From Cyanodermella asteris (Eukaryota; Ascomycota; Lecanoromycetes; Ostropales; Stictidaceae), in contig UYJD01000009.1 in assembly GCA_900618795.1 (NCBI GenBank), forward strand, positions 248,001-312,000: a stretch of DNA of 64,000 nt. Reading direction: 5' to 3'. The translations under genes were made by a program, and so were the position numbers. Below are positions 12,901 through 23,998 of the stretch, piece after piece. Under the pieces are notes generated by a model that was not told where the DNA came from, ran no database searches, and worked only from the letters and a program-made list of their open reading frames with translations. Position 1 is the first letter of the stretch. Each line of letters opens with the position of its first letter.

Positions 12901-12975
12901 ACGTGTTCACAGGCCTTTTCACCGGAGCAGATTGAGGATCTTGAAGGCGTGCTGTGGAAGAGCTACTTTGCATGA
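6992..12975 (+). CDS. BLM10: Proteasome activator BLM10/PA200 homologue
   Basis: BLM10 is a very large HEAT-repeat solenoid that caps the 20S proteasome in nucleus and cytosol. It promotes opening of the alpha-ring gate through its C-terminal tail. The reading frame is open for 1954 codons from an ATG in good context (ACCATGG). It then splices at 12854-12912 (GTACGT donor, CTAAC branch, CACAG acceptor) into a last exon at 12913-12975. The total is 1974 residues, close to the roughly 2100 of yeast Blm10. The N-terminal part (FDYKGTLPYDTEGFEQEQEAL) and the central helical repeats fit the family. An acidic low-complexity insert with DGDGDGDGGEEDED occurs near residues 930-950. The spliced tail ends SYFA, while yeast and human proteins end YYA. 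Without the splice the frame would read on and lose the tail, which supports the intron. Confidence 0.93.
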
Positions 12976-15900
12976 GCACTTGTTTGGGCTTTGTAACTTG
13001 TCCACGCGCGCATGCGTGACTATGGTAGACTATGGCCCTTTGGCGTGGGCTAGGTAGGTGATCTTGTTGTTCGCGTAAGACCCTTGCATCGATACATACA
13101 GACACGAAGAGAAGTGCTACGACAATGAATAGAGTGCTTTGCTTCTTTTTCCGACCTTTATTTTCGAATTCTGTACCGATCCTGATCCTGCCGTGGTTGC
13201 GCATCTTGCCCTCGCTTCACTACTGGCCTCGAACATCACATCCCGCTTACATGCAGACTCCTTGCACTTTGCACAAGCACATATCGATTGCGTCGCTTCC
13301 AAAAAGGAAGGTATCGGCACATGCACAAGATACGCGAGACGAGGCGCATTCTCAAAACCAATAACACAACGTCCCCGAACCTGAGGCTTCAAGCCTATGT
13401 AGGTACATACGGCACGGCACGACCACGAGCGGCAGGGCGGATTTCCTCCCAAAAACAACCAATCCAGCTTTCCATACATACGACCTCTGTTCTAGAACCC
13501 TCCTTCTAGAAGCCAAGACTGGCGGAAGAGCCCGGTGCCGCAAGGGTGCCGAGGGCTTGACTGCTTTCTTGGTTCCTACTTACATGGTCTCGAGAGACTA
13601 GTTAGGTTTGGGGGACGGGGGAAGGAACCGAACTATCCCTCTCTTTCTGTCTCTCTCTTTCTCTGCAGGAAGCTATCTTCTGGGGGGGGTGGGGGGTGAG
13701 AAGACTAGTGGCTCGCTAGTGAGAGACGGCGAGTGAAGGAGGAGGGTGGATGGTTGGATCGTCGCTGGGGGGGTTGGTGACTCTTGTTTCGATGCGCTAC
13801 TGCAGGATCTGATCCCTTGGCGGGCAGATGGGCGAGTGAAGATGTGTCTCGATGAGGAAGCCATAGACGAACGTAAGGCTAACGGTGGTCGACAGCACTC
13901 TTGTTTTAGCTCGCGGCGACGGACCGTGATCCACGGCTGCTGCAGTAGTAGAGGTAGCAGCAGCTATGCTTACTTCGAGCACCATTGAGCGGACCGCAAT
14001 ATCGCGCAATTTGCAACTCGCAAGAACTCTCCGCCTGCAGCATCTTGACAGGCGGCGCTTCTGCATACGAAGTGCCGACAGTGCAGATCCGAGTGATTAG
14101 GTCGGCAGCAACTCATGTGAGTTGTATGGCGAAGGTGGTGGGATGTCTTGATCGACGTTGAACGTTGGTTAGTGTCGTGTGAGGCAAGCATCCCAACGCC
14201 CTGCATTATTGCGTTGGTCCGAACCTGTGCCCGGAGACTCCCAGCGGGCCTCTGCTCGGCAGCGTGGGTGGGAAGGTTTGCGGTTTGCCAGTTTTAGGTA
14301 AAGTTCAAAAGTCAGAAACCAAGCACTACGCGAGGCTAGTCGAAGGAGGGTTCGCTGATAAGGGGGAGGAGCCGCGCTTGTGTGCTGCGGTCGCGTGAGG
14401 GTTCTGGAAGCTCTGATATCGACGCCATGAGCTATCTGTTCCGACAATTCTTGATGACTACCATGGCTGCGCCAGGAACAGGTGTTAGGTGCAGAGACGT
14501 TGAACGTGGCGTGCATCAATGAAATGGCAGCCTTCTAGAAGGTAATACTGCTGCCGTCGAAGTGGTGTGCGGAGAGGAGCACACGCGCATGTGTTGCTGG
14601 GGCCCTGTGAGGCGGATCCTATCAGGAAGCCAGTTTTGGGTTCATTGTCCTCATGCCATTCAAATGTCGGTCTGTTTGCCTTGGGCGAGGGATCGAACCC
14701 TGAGTTGAAGATATCAGCATTCAACGTGTCTATCCTCCAGTCCAGGACAGACTTGCCTGTACTCAACCGAGACTGCAAAGGGTACATTCAGGCATCCAAC
14801 TTCGTATGTAGTTCGACGATCTCTGATACTAGGCCACATTGTCTACCTTGCGCAGACTGGAAGCGGTACCTCCTATTGACCGATGCCTTGCACGTAGGTC
14901 CTTCGGATACCTACAGGGCTACTACCAAGGATGTGTACACCGACGTATGGTTCAGGAAGGCCGCGAGTACCGACACGATCAACCAAAGCACCGCCAGAAA
15001 GCGTGCTCGACAGGGGGGGACCGTTCTCCATCGAGGCAGCGAAGTAACTTTCCGCGCGGCAGATGTGGATGTTGCTTGTCGGGTTTATTCACGCCAGCAG
15101 CGAGTCACAGCGGATCGGAGCCGCCAAGCTCCGGCTCTGCAGGATGCGCACAAAGTATCGACTCCAGCATCGAGTACTGTAATCCAGACTATCTTGTTGC
15201 ATTTGTTGGTCTATTGTCTCAAGTCTCAACGCTGTGGGTCGCGCTGTGTCTTCTCATGTACCTATCCGAGCACGGCAGCAATTGTCTCGCGTCATCTACT
15301 CTGCGTACTGTTCTTGGAGGCAGAGAGCCGACCACCGCCACCACTTGCCTTCCGAGCGTGTTCTCTCCGTCAGCCAGGTTCGCTGTGAGAGTCGTCTCGC
15401 ATTGTCTCGTTGATTGCTTGTCTGTTAGTCCTGTTCAGTGCAGCGTACGCCTGCAGCATGACCGTGGTGCTCGGCGGGGTCCAGTGCCTCCAGGCCCTCG
15501 GCTAACCGCTGGATACAGCATGCTACCATCGTTTCGCAGTCGCGGCGGTCGTCAGCTACCCTTGTTCTCAACAACAACGCTATGTACTGCGGGATAACAA
15601 TGACGAGTAGATGATGCCAAAGCCGCCCACCTCTCACTGGTGGCTGTGGTCGTTGGTGGAGGATCTGCATGGAAGGCGCTGCAGAAGGCCGAGAAGCTGC
15701 CGCATCAAGGCCCTCCACCGCTGTGGCGTCCGCTATCCTCTGCACGGAAGGTCGCCTGCTGGGCTTCTCCATACTCTGCCGAAGCTTATTTCCTCGCCTG
15801 ACCAGAGTGGCCACAGAGATAGACTAATGCCACCTTAAATCTGGCTTACCAAGCAGCCGCTCTGCTCTGAGCGTTCGCCGGCGGGCCTCCACGTTGGAAC

Positions 15901-18291
15901 TCTGTGCTGGCCGTGGTCTCTGCGTTGCTGCATCGTCACAGCTTAGGCGCCGTCGATAAGGCTATCGTCGGCTTGCTGAACAGACAACATTTGGAATCTG
16001 CACCGTCAGACCCTGTCGGACCGACAGTGGAGGCACAGTGCGATGCCGAGCATGGGCGACGAGGACCATCTCCTGTCACTACATCGAAAACAGTGCCATG
16101 TGACTTCTAGTGGAGTGGGCCGGATAGAGGACGAGCTGAAGTCGGAAATAGCCCGTATTCACTGCAGAGAGCGACGTTGAGTCGGCAGCAAGCTTCCTAT
16201 TCTGGACGCTCGTGACCACGGACAGGCGAGCGCCTCATACCAGGTCGCGTGACAATTGGGAGGCGACAGCAGCTCCTCCGCAAGCCTCTGACGGAACGAC
16301 GCCCTGCGCCGTGAATTTGGCGGCACGCCATATGTTGCAGATAGCACTCATCGAGTCGATTTGGCGGTCTCCAGTCGTGACAAAGCCTCGAGCGATTTCC
16401 GAGACGGTGGTCTTGCCCTGGTCGCCGGATATTGCAGTGGAACGCGACCTAGACTAATCAGATTGCTCACCAGAATTGACGAGACAATACAACTGGCTAA
16501 GAGCCGTTGGTGCCTCGCCCAAAAGCGCTTGCTGGGTCGAGCCAATAGAATACGCATGGAGAGGCAGGCGAAAAGGTGTGTCTGCTTGCTTTTCCGTCAA
16601 GGCGAACGACAGGCAAGGCCAGGGGTTTCGGATGTGTCAGATGTATATGCATAGCCGCGGCAAGAAGTTTGTCTGAACGTCTCCAGACTGCTAGACTACC
16701 GCTCCGCCACACAAGCTTGAGCCAACGACGTTGCAGAATGTCGCAGGTCATGGCCGCTCCTTCGACCCTGCTCGCCGCTGGCGCCATCATCCGTCTGACG
16801 GCAGAGGCGTTGCTGACGGCCGATCTATCAGAATCCTGTGTCTCCCCTATCTCTCCTCTCTTATTCAGACTTGCTGGTGCGCCGTCTCGGCTCCGCCACG
16901 GGCGGTCCATCCGAATCTACCTTTCTGCACCGATGCGCCATGGCTCAACGACATGCGAGCTGGCCCAGGCTGATCATGTCCGGCTTTCTACAACGGCAGG
17001 CCCACTCTCACGCAACCGGGACGCTGTTCTGACGTGCGATGGCGCTTGGCCACCGAGGCCTTCGCTCTGTCGTCTGTCGTCTATCGTCTGTCGCCCCTCG
17101 TTCTGCTTTGCGCCTCCCACGGCTCAGCTTTACACAACGACCATCTCGTGCCAGAGCCAGTGGCGTTGGTACCGCCATTGTCGTATAGACAGGATCAAGG
17201 TGTTTGCGCACATTCAGCCGGCGTTGTGGCCTCGATAAGCCTCGGCGCTATTTTGCTAGCCGCTGATCGTGCATGGGAGGTAAAGTGTGCTGCCATCGTG
17301 CGGTAAGCATCCCTGCCCCTGCTTGTTGGCCAGTCGGAAGTCCGATGACCTGTCCCTGGTCCCCGCACAGCAAACAAGCAGAAGCCACTCCCAGGCACGT
17401 CTTCACGTTGTGGCACGTCTTCGCTATCGCTCTCAAACGAGCGCCAAGCAATAGCCGTTGGCCGACAAGCAATGCCACCCCGTCGAAGGCCGCACTCCGG
17501 GATTCTCGGCCCGAGAGGACGCATATCACCCCTCTTCATCTCTTCGTTGCCGCCTATGAGAATGCTCAGCGAGGTACCTGACCGGGTAGCCAAGCCGTGC
17601 TAGCGGACTGCCAGTATTCCAAAAGCTTCTTCGTCTGTTACTGCAAGCAACATTACGGTTGTGGCTTGCCGTCTCACAAGATAACTCACTACCATCTCAT
17701 CGGACAAGCCTGGCAAGATTCGGCCTTGAGCTGCCTGCCTATTGCATCTCAATGCACAAGCTATGGCCACCTCCACAGATACACAACGAAGCCCGAATGG
17801 AACCGGACCATGAATCAGGGCAACGGTTAGCCGGTCGGTGGTCACACACGGCTCACTTGGATGTCGATCGCACCTCAAACCATTGGCCTTTACATCCTAG
17901 CAGCCTTCCCAGATAGGAAAGACTCCAGATGCTCCGGCTACCCCCAGCCTAATGTTAATCTTCAGCAGGGCTATCATCTGAGCAACTTGATGGGGTGATG
18001 CTACATGGCGGCCGCTACCATCCGCGCCAGAGCCCACTGGGAGATGATTCTCCGAGTCACCAGGCCTTGGTTGACTACACCATCCCACATGCCTGTCTTG
18101 GCCGGTAACCAATGCTGTTGCCACACTTCACTCCATGTTCCCTGAGGTGTATAAGAAGTCGTCGACATCCCGTCTCCTTCTGATCTCCTGCAGCTCCTCC
18201 AAATCACAGAGCCAGCATCCTACAAGTCGTCCACACTCCAACTCCCGGTCTCCACATCAGATCCATTCCTTAATTGGACATTGAGATCAAA
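12976..18291. other. Gene-poor 5.3 kb stretch
   Basis: No convincing gene is seen on either strand. The longest frames (for example 14567-15388 and 16576-17238, plus strand) have unbiased composition, no domain, and overlapping frames on other strands. Visible structure includes a CT-rich run at about 13630-13670, a G-rich run at about 13681-13698 (G8-T-G6), and short CGTCTGT repeats at about 17070-17095. No terminal repeats, transposase motifs or tRNA fold were found. It may hold non-coding RNA, the long promoter of the protease gene, or eroded sequence. Confidence 0.4.
18150..18155 (+). promoter_or_regulatory. TATA box of the aspartic protease gene
   Basis: TATAAG lies 142 bases before the protease ATG and is followed by a pyrimidine-rich leader. 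Spacing and context fit a fungal core promoter. The assignment is inferred from position. Confidence 0.45.
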
Positions 18292-18498
18292 ATGCCTTCC
18301 ACTAAGCAGCTTGTCGTCGCCGCGGCCCTCCTTGCCATTGGCAACGCCGCCCCGACTTCTCAGCTTGAGGCCCGTGGCACTGCCTTCACCGTCGAGCAGG
18401 TCGCCAACCCCAACTACAAGGCCCCGGCTCCTGGTGCTATCCAGGTTGCTCGTGCTCACGCCAAGTACAACCCCAACGGCATTCCTGCCGAGATCAAG

Positions 18499-18534
<36 letters not shown>

Positions 18535-19503
18535 ACTGTCTCCGCCTCTCCGGCTGACGCCTACGACTCCCAGTACCTCTCCCCGGTCTCCATCGGTGGC
18601 AAGACCTTCAAGCTCGACTTCGACACCGGTTCCTCTGATCTTTGGGTCCTCGGCGCCGCTGTCGGCGGTTCCAGCCACACCACCTACACCCCGGGCTCCG
18701 GCGCTAGGTCGACCGGCCAGAGCTGGTCCATCTCCTACGGTGATGGATCTAGCGCCTCCGGCGATGTTTACCAGGACACCGTCTCCATCGGTGGCACCAC
18801 CGTAACCAATCAGGCCGTCGAGCGTGCCACCACGGCCTCGTCTTCCTTCACCTCCGGCCCCAACGACGGTCTCGTTGGTCTTGCTTTCGACAGCATCAAC
18901 ACCTGCTCGCCGACCCAATGCACGACCTTCGTTACCAACGCCATCAACCAGGGTCTGCCCCAGAAAGTCTTCACCGCTGCTCTGAAGTACCACAAGGCCG
19001 GTAGCTACGACTTTGGCAAGATCGACTCCACCAAATACACCGGTGCCATCACCTACACCTCGGTCGACAGCAGCCAGGGCTTCTGGGGCTTCACCCCGTC
19101 CTCCTACTCCGTCGGTAGCGGCTCAGCCAGGACCGTCTCCGGCCTCAACGGTGTTGCCGACACCGGTACCACCCTCATCTACGTTCCCGACAGCGTCCTC
19201 AGCGCCTACTACGGCCAGGTCAGCGGCGCCCAGAACTCCGCCACCTACGGTGGATGGGTCTTCCCTTGCAGCGCCACCCTCCCCTCCTTCTCCCTGACCA
19301 TCAACGGCTACAAGGCCACCGTTCCCGGCACCTACATCAACTATGCCCCGGCCAACAGCGCTGGCACCACCTGCTTCGGTGGTCTCCAGTCCGACGATGG
19401 CATCGGCTTTGCCATCTACGGTGACGTCTTCCTGAAGTCGCAGTTCGTCGTCTTCGACAAGGGCAACACCCGCCTCGGCTTCGCCAAGCCCTCCTCCACT
19501 TAA
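18292..19503 (+). CDS. Secreted pepsin-type (A1) aspartic protease
   Basis: This encodes a secreted acid endopeptidase of the aspergillopepsin/endothiapepsin group in a single exon of 403 residues. A signal peptide covers residues 1-19 (MPSTKQLVVAAALLAIGNA). A propeptide of about 70 residues follows, with an 11-alanine run coded by pure GCC repeats (18499-18531). Both catalytic aspartates are clear: DTGSSDLWV (Asp111) and DTGTTLIYV (Asp290). The flap motif YGDGSSASGD carries the conserved tyrosine. Cysteines in FPCSATLP and TCFGG probably form the conserved disulphide. Codons end mostly in C, unlike neighbouring genes, suggesting strong expression. The ATG at 18292 (ATCAAAATGCC) is chosen because it starts the signal peptide. 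Confidence 0.95.
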
Positions 19504-20403
19504 ATGGACACGCAGTACCCAGCGGTGCTGTGAGGCAGTGGACGGAAAGTGGACATGATTGACGACGGTATATTAAACCGCAACGATGAAGGCATGAAAA
19601 TATGGCATCTTTGTGAACAGCATTTCTCAGCGAGGGCATCATTTGGGATTGAGATTGACCAGTCTCCAAATTACGTCGAAGCAAGGAAGGCTTCGTTTCA
19701 AAATAGCTTAGTTGATCAGGAGTATCTTCGAGGCGAATGAAATCTTCTTCTTCTTCTTCTGCTCATATCTCGGCGAAAACTGTACTGCTGCTTGATTGTT
19801 ACTTTCCTTGACCTCGTTTTTTGCTCTATCTTCTTTTGTTGAGCAGTTCTTGGCTGTTTAGAGTAACACATCATGACACGTCGAATATGTTGATGAACAT
19901 GGATTACTGCAGAAAGGTACTACATACAACGCTTCCACCGCGCAGTCGCGCTGTCGCGGCACTGCGCCAACTTGATACGCAACATCCTTGATCCCATGCC
20001 CAGATCCAATCTCTCGTTCGTCGTCAAAACCAATCCGTTCCCCTTTTGTCTTATTATTACACTGCACCGACTCCTGCGCTGAACCCCGTTCCTCCGAGGA
20101 AAAAAAGTCCTTGCCAGACATCAAAAGCCTGTGGGGTATCACTTTCAAACACAAGTCAACAAACAACCCACAGCCGAAACGCCTCGAAATGCAAACGCTT
20201 TCGAATCCTGATACTCTCCGATTCAGGCACACTCCCTTGCAAGGCCCCGGCTCGAGCCTCAATACACGGAACCCAGCACATCGATACGCCACTCTCATTC
20301 GAATCAGGCCGGGGATCCCCCATGTCGATTTCAGCTCTTACCGCACACCCGCATCGAACCTAGCGATCCCCCGAGCCTGAAAATCAGTCATTCACTGGTT
20401 CAT
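19504..20403. other. Convergent spacer between protease and disordered-protein gene
   Basis: This is the 3' flank of two convergent genes. A TTC/CTT repeat occurs at about 19744-19760, and T-rich sequence follows to 19850. No gene is supported. Confidence 0.45.
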
Positions 20404-23070
20404 TCACTCACGAGCTTCTTCGGTAACGGAGCTTTCCGGCGTCGTGGCTCGTCGCGAAGGCGAACCCTTATTCGACCCCGTCGAGCGCCCGCTGCTGCCG
20501 GGACTACCCGTACCCGCAGCCGCAGAACCAGCACCAGCAACACCGCCAGCACCACCAGCACCAGCACTACCGGGACCACCTTCGGCCTCTGCCTCCTCTT
20601 CCACTCGCTCCCCGACATTATTGCCATGAGGAGAGGATGACGACGTGCGCGAGCGCGTGGGGCTCCCGTTGTTGACCGCGGCCGACACGTTGGCCGACAC
20701 GCTCAGCCGCCGCCGGTTCGTGCTCAACTTGAGGATCTGGACGGCCGACGAGCGGCGGGAGCGGTTGGCTCGACTGACCGGCGACGACACGTCTGGGACG
20801 GCGTCGGTGGTGGGCAGGTCGTCATGGTCCTGGGTCTTTGCATGGTTTGGGGTGTGGGTGATGTCATCATGTTTTGGCCTGGGTGTGTCTGTGGATTCGA
20901 TGGGTTTGGTGACGGCTGCGGCGTCGTCGGTGTTGTTGTTCTTGGACTCTTTGGTATCGGGTTCCGTCGCCTGTGCCGGTGCAGTGGTCGGCTTTTGGGT
21001 CCCGGCTTCCGTCCGAGATGGAGTCGTGGCCTGGGCTGCAGGTTGGGCGGACTCGGGTTTGACAGCCGGCTTCGTTTGGATGGTAGGGTTCTTTGCCTCG
21101 AGAAGTTTCAGATCGGGAACTGCCGGAATTATCTTGCCCTGTAGTGATTTGCGCTTCCTGTCCTGGTCTGAGTTCTTGGCGGAGCTGGCTTCACTGATCG
21201 GGACATGCTTCTTGGTATTTTCCTTCTCTTTCTTCTTCGATGGGTCAATGGACGGCACTGAGGGCTTTACGATGGGCGCTGTCGAGACAGGCTCTGGAGC
21301 TGGGGAGACGATGGGTTCGATAGCTTTGGTTGCATTTGCTTGCTTTTCCGTAGGTCGCTGCCCTTGCTGCTTGCCTTCCTCTTTGGGAGTTGTCTTGAAA
21401 TTCGCAAGACCATCTTCCGCGTCAAGATGCATGTCATTTTCAGAAGCTATTGCTGCATCGCGCTTGCCAGCTGTCGGAGCGGTCTTTTCCTGCTTGATTT
21501 TGTTCGCATCAGTTTTCGCATAAGCCTTGTTTTGAGCTTGTGTGCCTGCTGCTGGATTGAGCTTCTCGCTTGGCGAAACAGGCCCATGCTCTCCCTCGGC
21601 CATTGAAATTGCACGTGTGTGAGCTCTGCGATCAGAGACATAATTGTTAGTGTCATGAACAGTAGACGCAGTACCGCGCGCGTCAATAGTTTCAGTGACA
21701 GTGGGCATAGGCTCTGTAGTCGGTGCTTCAGGCTTGTTTGGAAAGTCTTTCCGAGACGCATTTCTATGAGATTGCGGAGACGCACTTGCGGCTTGCGTCT
21801 TCTTTGACTTCTTTTTGTTTTTGTTCTTCGGCTTTGGACCGGTATCATCATGCGGGCCAACCTCAACGCTTCCAGTGCTGCTATTTGTGGGACCAGTGCC
21901 GTGTTCAGAGCTCACGACGATACCGCCGGGTTTCTGCAAGGCGGTCGAGACATTCTGAGCACTCATAAGATCGCCATGGCCATTCCGAGGAGCAGCTGAA
22001 TCGGCTTTCGGAACCTCGGTAATGTCGCTGACCATCTTAAGGGCATCAGACGCAGCTCTAGCCCTGGCAGCGCTGCGTTTACTGCTCTTCTTGGGAGCAA
22101 TATGGTAGTGATTGTACGCTGGGAGTGGTCCTCCGATGTTGCTGTACCTCTTTTGGGGCTTGTGTGCACTCTTGAACGACATCTTATCCAACCTTTGTTC
22201 GGCCTCGTTGCTCTCGGCCCACGAATGCGAGGTCATGCTAGAGGAACTGTTCTGGTTTGATGCTGGACCTGTCTGATCTGACTCTGACCACTGTCTCGTT
22301 CGGAAGGAAAGCTCAGATCGGTATTGTTCCGCATTTCCCGGCAACTTCCCAGTATGAGGCAAGTCTTGCATGTGGTCGTAGTAACGGGGAGGCGAGCTCG
22401 TTGGCATGCCTGGTGTACAGTAAGGGGTTTGATGTCCCAGGAGACGGGGGTCGGCGAAGCCATGACCATATTGACCGCCGCCCACACCAAAAGCAGGTTG
22501 CGGAAAATACAAGGTGCTATCAAGAGGGTACGCTTGCTGCGCAGGGTGGAAATGAGGTCCAACGTATGCGGGCATGCATGGCTGCGTAGGTTGGTGCCCT
22601 TTCCCGCATCCTCCACAGCCCACATGCTGCATCGCATTCGCTGCCAGGTCATAGTTTGAAGGAGGCCCACACATCTGCCTTGGATGCATGACAGGATCCT
22701 GATGAACAGCCTGCGAACTGCATTGTGATCTTGTACGAGCGAGCGAATTCAAAGCAACAAGCTCCCTTAGCTCATTGCCCTGAGGGCGCCGGGCTGGGGT
22801 CTTAGTCTGAGGGCTGGTGTGGGGAGGCGTCTTGAAGCTCTTAGATCCTGTAATCTTGCGAATGACTCTCTTAAGAAACCACGTGGTATGGCGTTCAATC
22901 TCCACAGCGTCAAAGAACCTCTCTGGTCTCTGCCCGGATGTGCTCTTCATCGCAGCGACGACGTCCGGACGGTTCTGACGCAGAAAGCTGACCATGGTGC
23001 TCAGATCGTCTTCGTCGTCGGATCTGCATATCAGCACGCCATCTCGTGCGTCAGTCGACTGAGGGACCAT
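20404..23070 (-). CDS. Large intrinsically disordered hypothetical protein
   Basis: I do not recognise a family. From the ATG at 23070 (context GCAAAATGG) the frame gives 888 residues. The open frame extends to 23118, but only with TTG starts. Residues about 20-80 look partly ordered (TMVSFLRQNRPDVVAAM, then HTTWFLKRVIRKITG). The middle is rich in Pro, Gln, His and Tyr, with short CGGCGKGH-type segments. The rest is Lys/Ser/Glu/Thr-rich with many SP and TP sites and basic clusters (KPKNKNKKKSKKT). The C-terminus is a Gly/Ala low-complexity tail ending in SSVTEEARE. Such composition is common in fungal nuclear or signalling scaffolds, but no function can be assigned. A CTGAC...ACAG acceptor-like site just before 23070 leaves room for an upstream exon. 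Confidence 0.65.
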   Translation of the reverse strand: MVPQSTDARDGVLICRSDDEDDLSTMVSFLRQNRPDVVAAMKSTSGQRPERFFDAVEIERHTTWFLKRVIRKITGSKSFKTPPHTSPQTKTPARRPQGNELRELVALNSLARTRSQCSSQAVHQDPVMHPRQMCGPPSNYDLAANAMQHVGCGGCGKGHQPTQPCMPAYVGPHFHPAQQAYPLDSTLYFPQPAFGVGGGQYGHGFADPRLLGHQTPYCTPGMPTSSPPRYYDHMQDLPHTGKLPGNAEQYRSELSFRTRQWSESDQTGPASNQNSSSSMTSHSWAESNEAEQRLDKMSFKSAHKPQKRYSNIGGPLPAYNHYHIAPKKSSKRSAARARAASDALKMVSDITEVPKADSAAPRNGHGDLMSAQNVSTALQKPGGIVVSSEHGTGPTNSSTGSVEVGPHDDTGPKPKNKNKKKSKKTQAASASPQSHRNASRKDFPNKPEAPTTEPMPTVTETIDARGTASTVHDTNNYVSDRRAHTRAISMAEGEHGPVSPSEKLNPAAGTQAQNKAYAKTDANKIKQEKTAPTAGKRDAAIASENDMHLDAEDGLANFKTTPKEEGKQQGQRPTEKQANATKAIEPIVSPAPEPVSTAPIVKPSVPSIDPSKKKEKENTKKHVPISEASSAKNSDQDRKRKSLQGKIIPAVPDLKLLEAKNPTIQTKPAVKPESAQPAAQATTPSRTEAGTQKPTTAPAQATEPDTKESKNNNTDDAAAVTKPIESTDTPRPKHDDITHTPNHAKTQDHDDLPTTDAVPDVSSPVSRANRSRRSSAVQILKLSTNRRRLSVSANVSAAVNNGSPTRSRTSSSSPHGNNVGERVEEEAEAEGGPGSAGAGGAGGVAGAGSAAAGTGSPGSSGRSTGSNKGSPSRRATTPESSVTEEARE

Positions 23071-23998
23071 TTTGCAGCTGTTGTCAGTTGCAGCGTCGGG
23101 AACGAGAAAACAGCTCAAGCAATGCGAAGGTAGTCGAGGTAGGACGAAGCAATTCTGAGCGGGTTCATAAGCTGCGTCGAATTGTTGAGTCGCAATTTAT
23201 GCTATTGTAATGTGTGGTGAGAAGGACAGGTATTCAGAAGCCAAGTCACGATAGTTTTCTGTGGTGGAGCTGAGGTGAAGGTGGTCGGGCAGGCGCAATG
23301 AATAATGCCGTGCTTGAACAGCTCACGCAGCAAGAGAAGGGAGCCTGGCGAAGCTCATTGAAAGACAAGAGAGAAGGACATGGCGGAGTTTGAGACGAGG
23401 CTGGCCTTTGTGGCGTTAGGGCTGCTGCAAGTGTGAAGTGCTTGCCGCAGTGACGGACATTGGGAAGGAGGAAGGTGTCTCACGACCTGAACAGGTCGAA
23501 CAACAAATCAAGCACGCGGCCGGCCGCGCATCGTTAGGGGAGACCGTTGGAACCCGGCACACTTCACGCTTCTCACTCAACGTCGGGATGTGTCTGAACA
23601 GACGGGGATGATGCCCAGCGAGGGCGCAAGCATGCTGGTGAAGCCCAAATCTGATGCATGCAGCAGAATCCCACGTGTGTGAGCTGCATTTCAACATGGC
23701 CTCAGTCGTTGCCACGTGACTTCACATATCCATGCGAGCACTGGAAGTCCAAATGAGGGCCTCGATGTCGGAAGAGAACATCCTTGTGTACTCATTGAAC
23801 CACAGCTCGAATGTCTTCACGAAATCAACATCATGCTAGAAAAAATAATAGTGGCAAAAGAAGAGCGGGAGGAATTACCACAGCGCAATATATCTGTGCT
23901 GCTACAGCCCTGGAGTATAGCATCTGTCGCAGCGCTGTCGTTGGTATTGATTGCTATTGATTGATTGATTTCTACAAATTGAGCTTGCTTGTGCCGAA
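23071..23998. other. Spacer between disordered-protein gene and Fmp46-like gene
   Basis: No gene is supported. The sequence CCACGTGACTT occurs near 23711, a Cbf1/bHLH-type CACGTGA site that recurs in the promoter at about 47065. An A-rich patch lies at about 23838-23865. Confidence 0.4.

Noticed and set aside
14640-14790. Possible tRNA on the reverse strand around a B-box-like GGTTCGATCC
   Set aside because: The T-arm stem has a mismatch and no acceptor stem or A box at the right distance could be found.
14567-15388. 273-codon frame on the plus strand
   Set aside because: Random-looking composition, no domain, no signal peptide, and overlapping frames of similar length nearby.
16576-17238. 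220-codon frame on the plus strand
   Set aside because: No domain or codon bias; overlaps other frames in a gene-poor region.
18281-18805. 174-codon Pro/Ser/Arg-rich frame inside the protease gene
   Set aside because: It is a shadow of the GC-rich protease frame.
20645-21523. 292-codon plus-strand frame opposite the disordered protein
   Set aside because: It is antisense shadow of a real reverse-strand gene with low-complexity codons.
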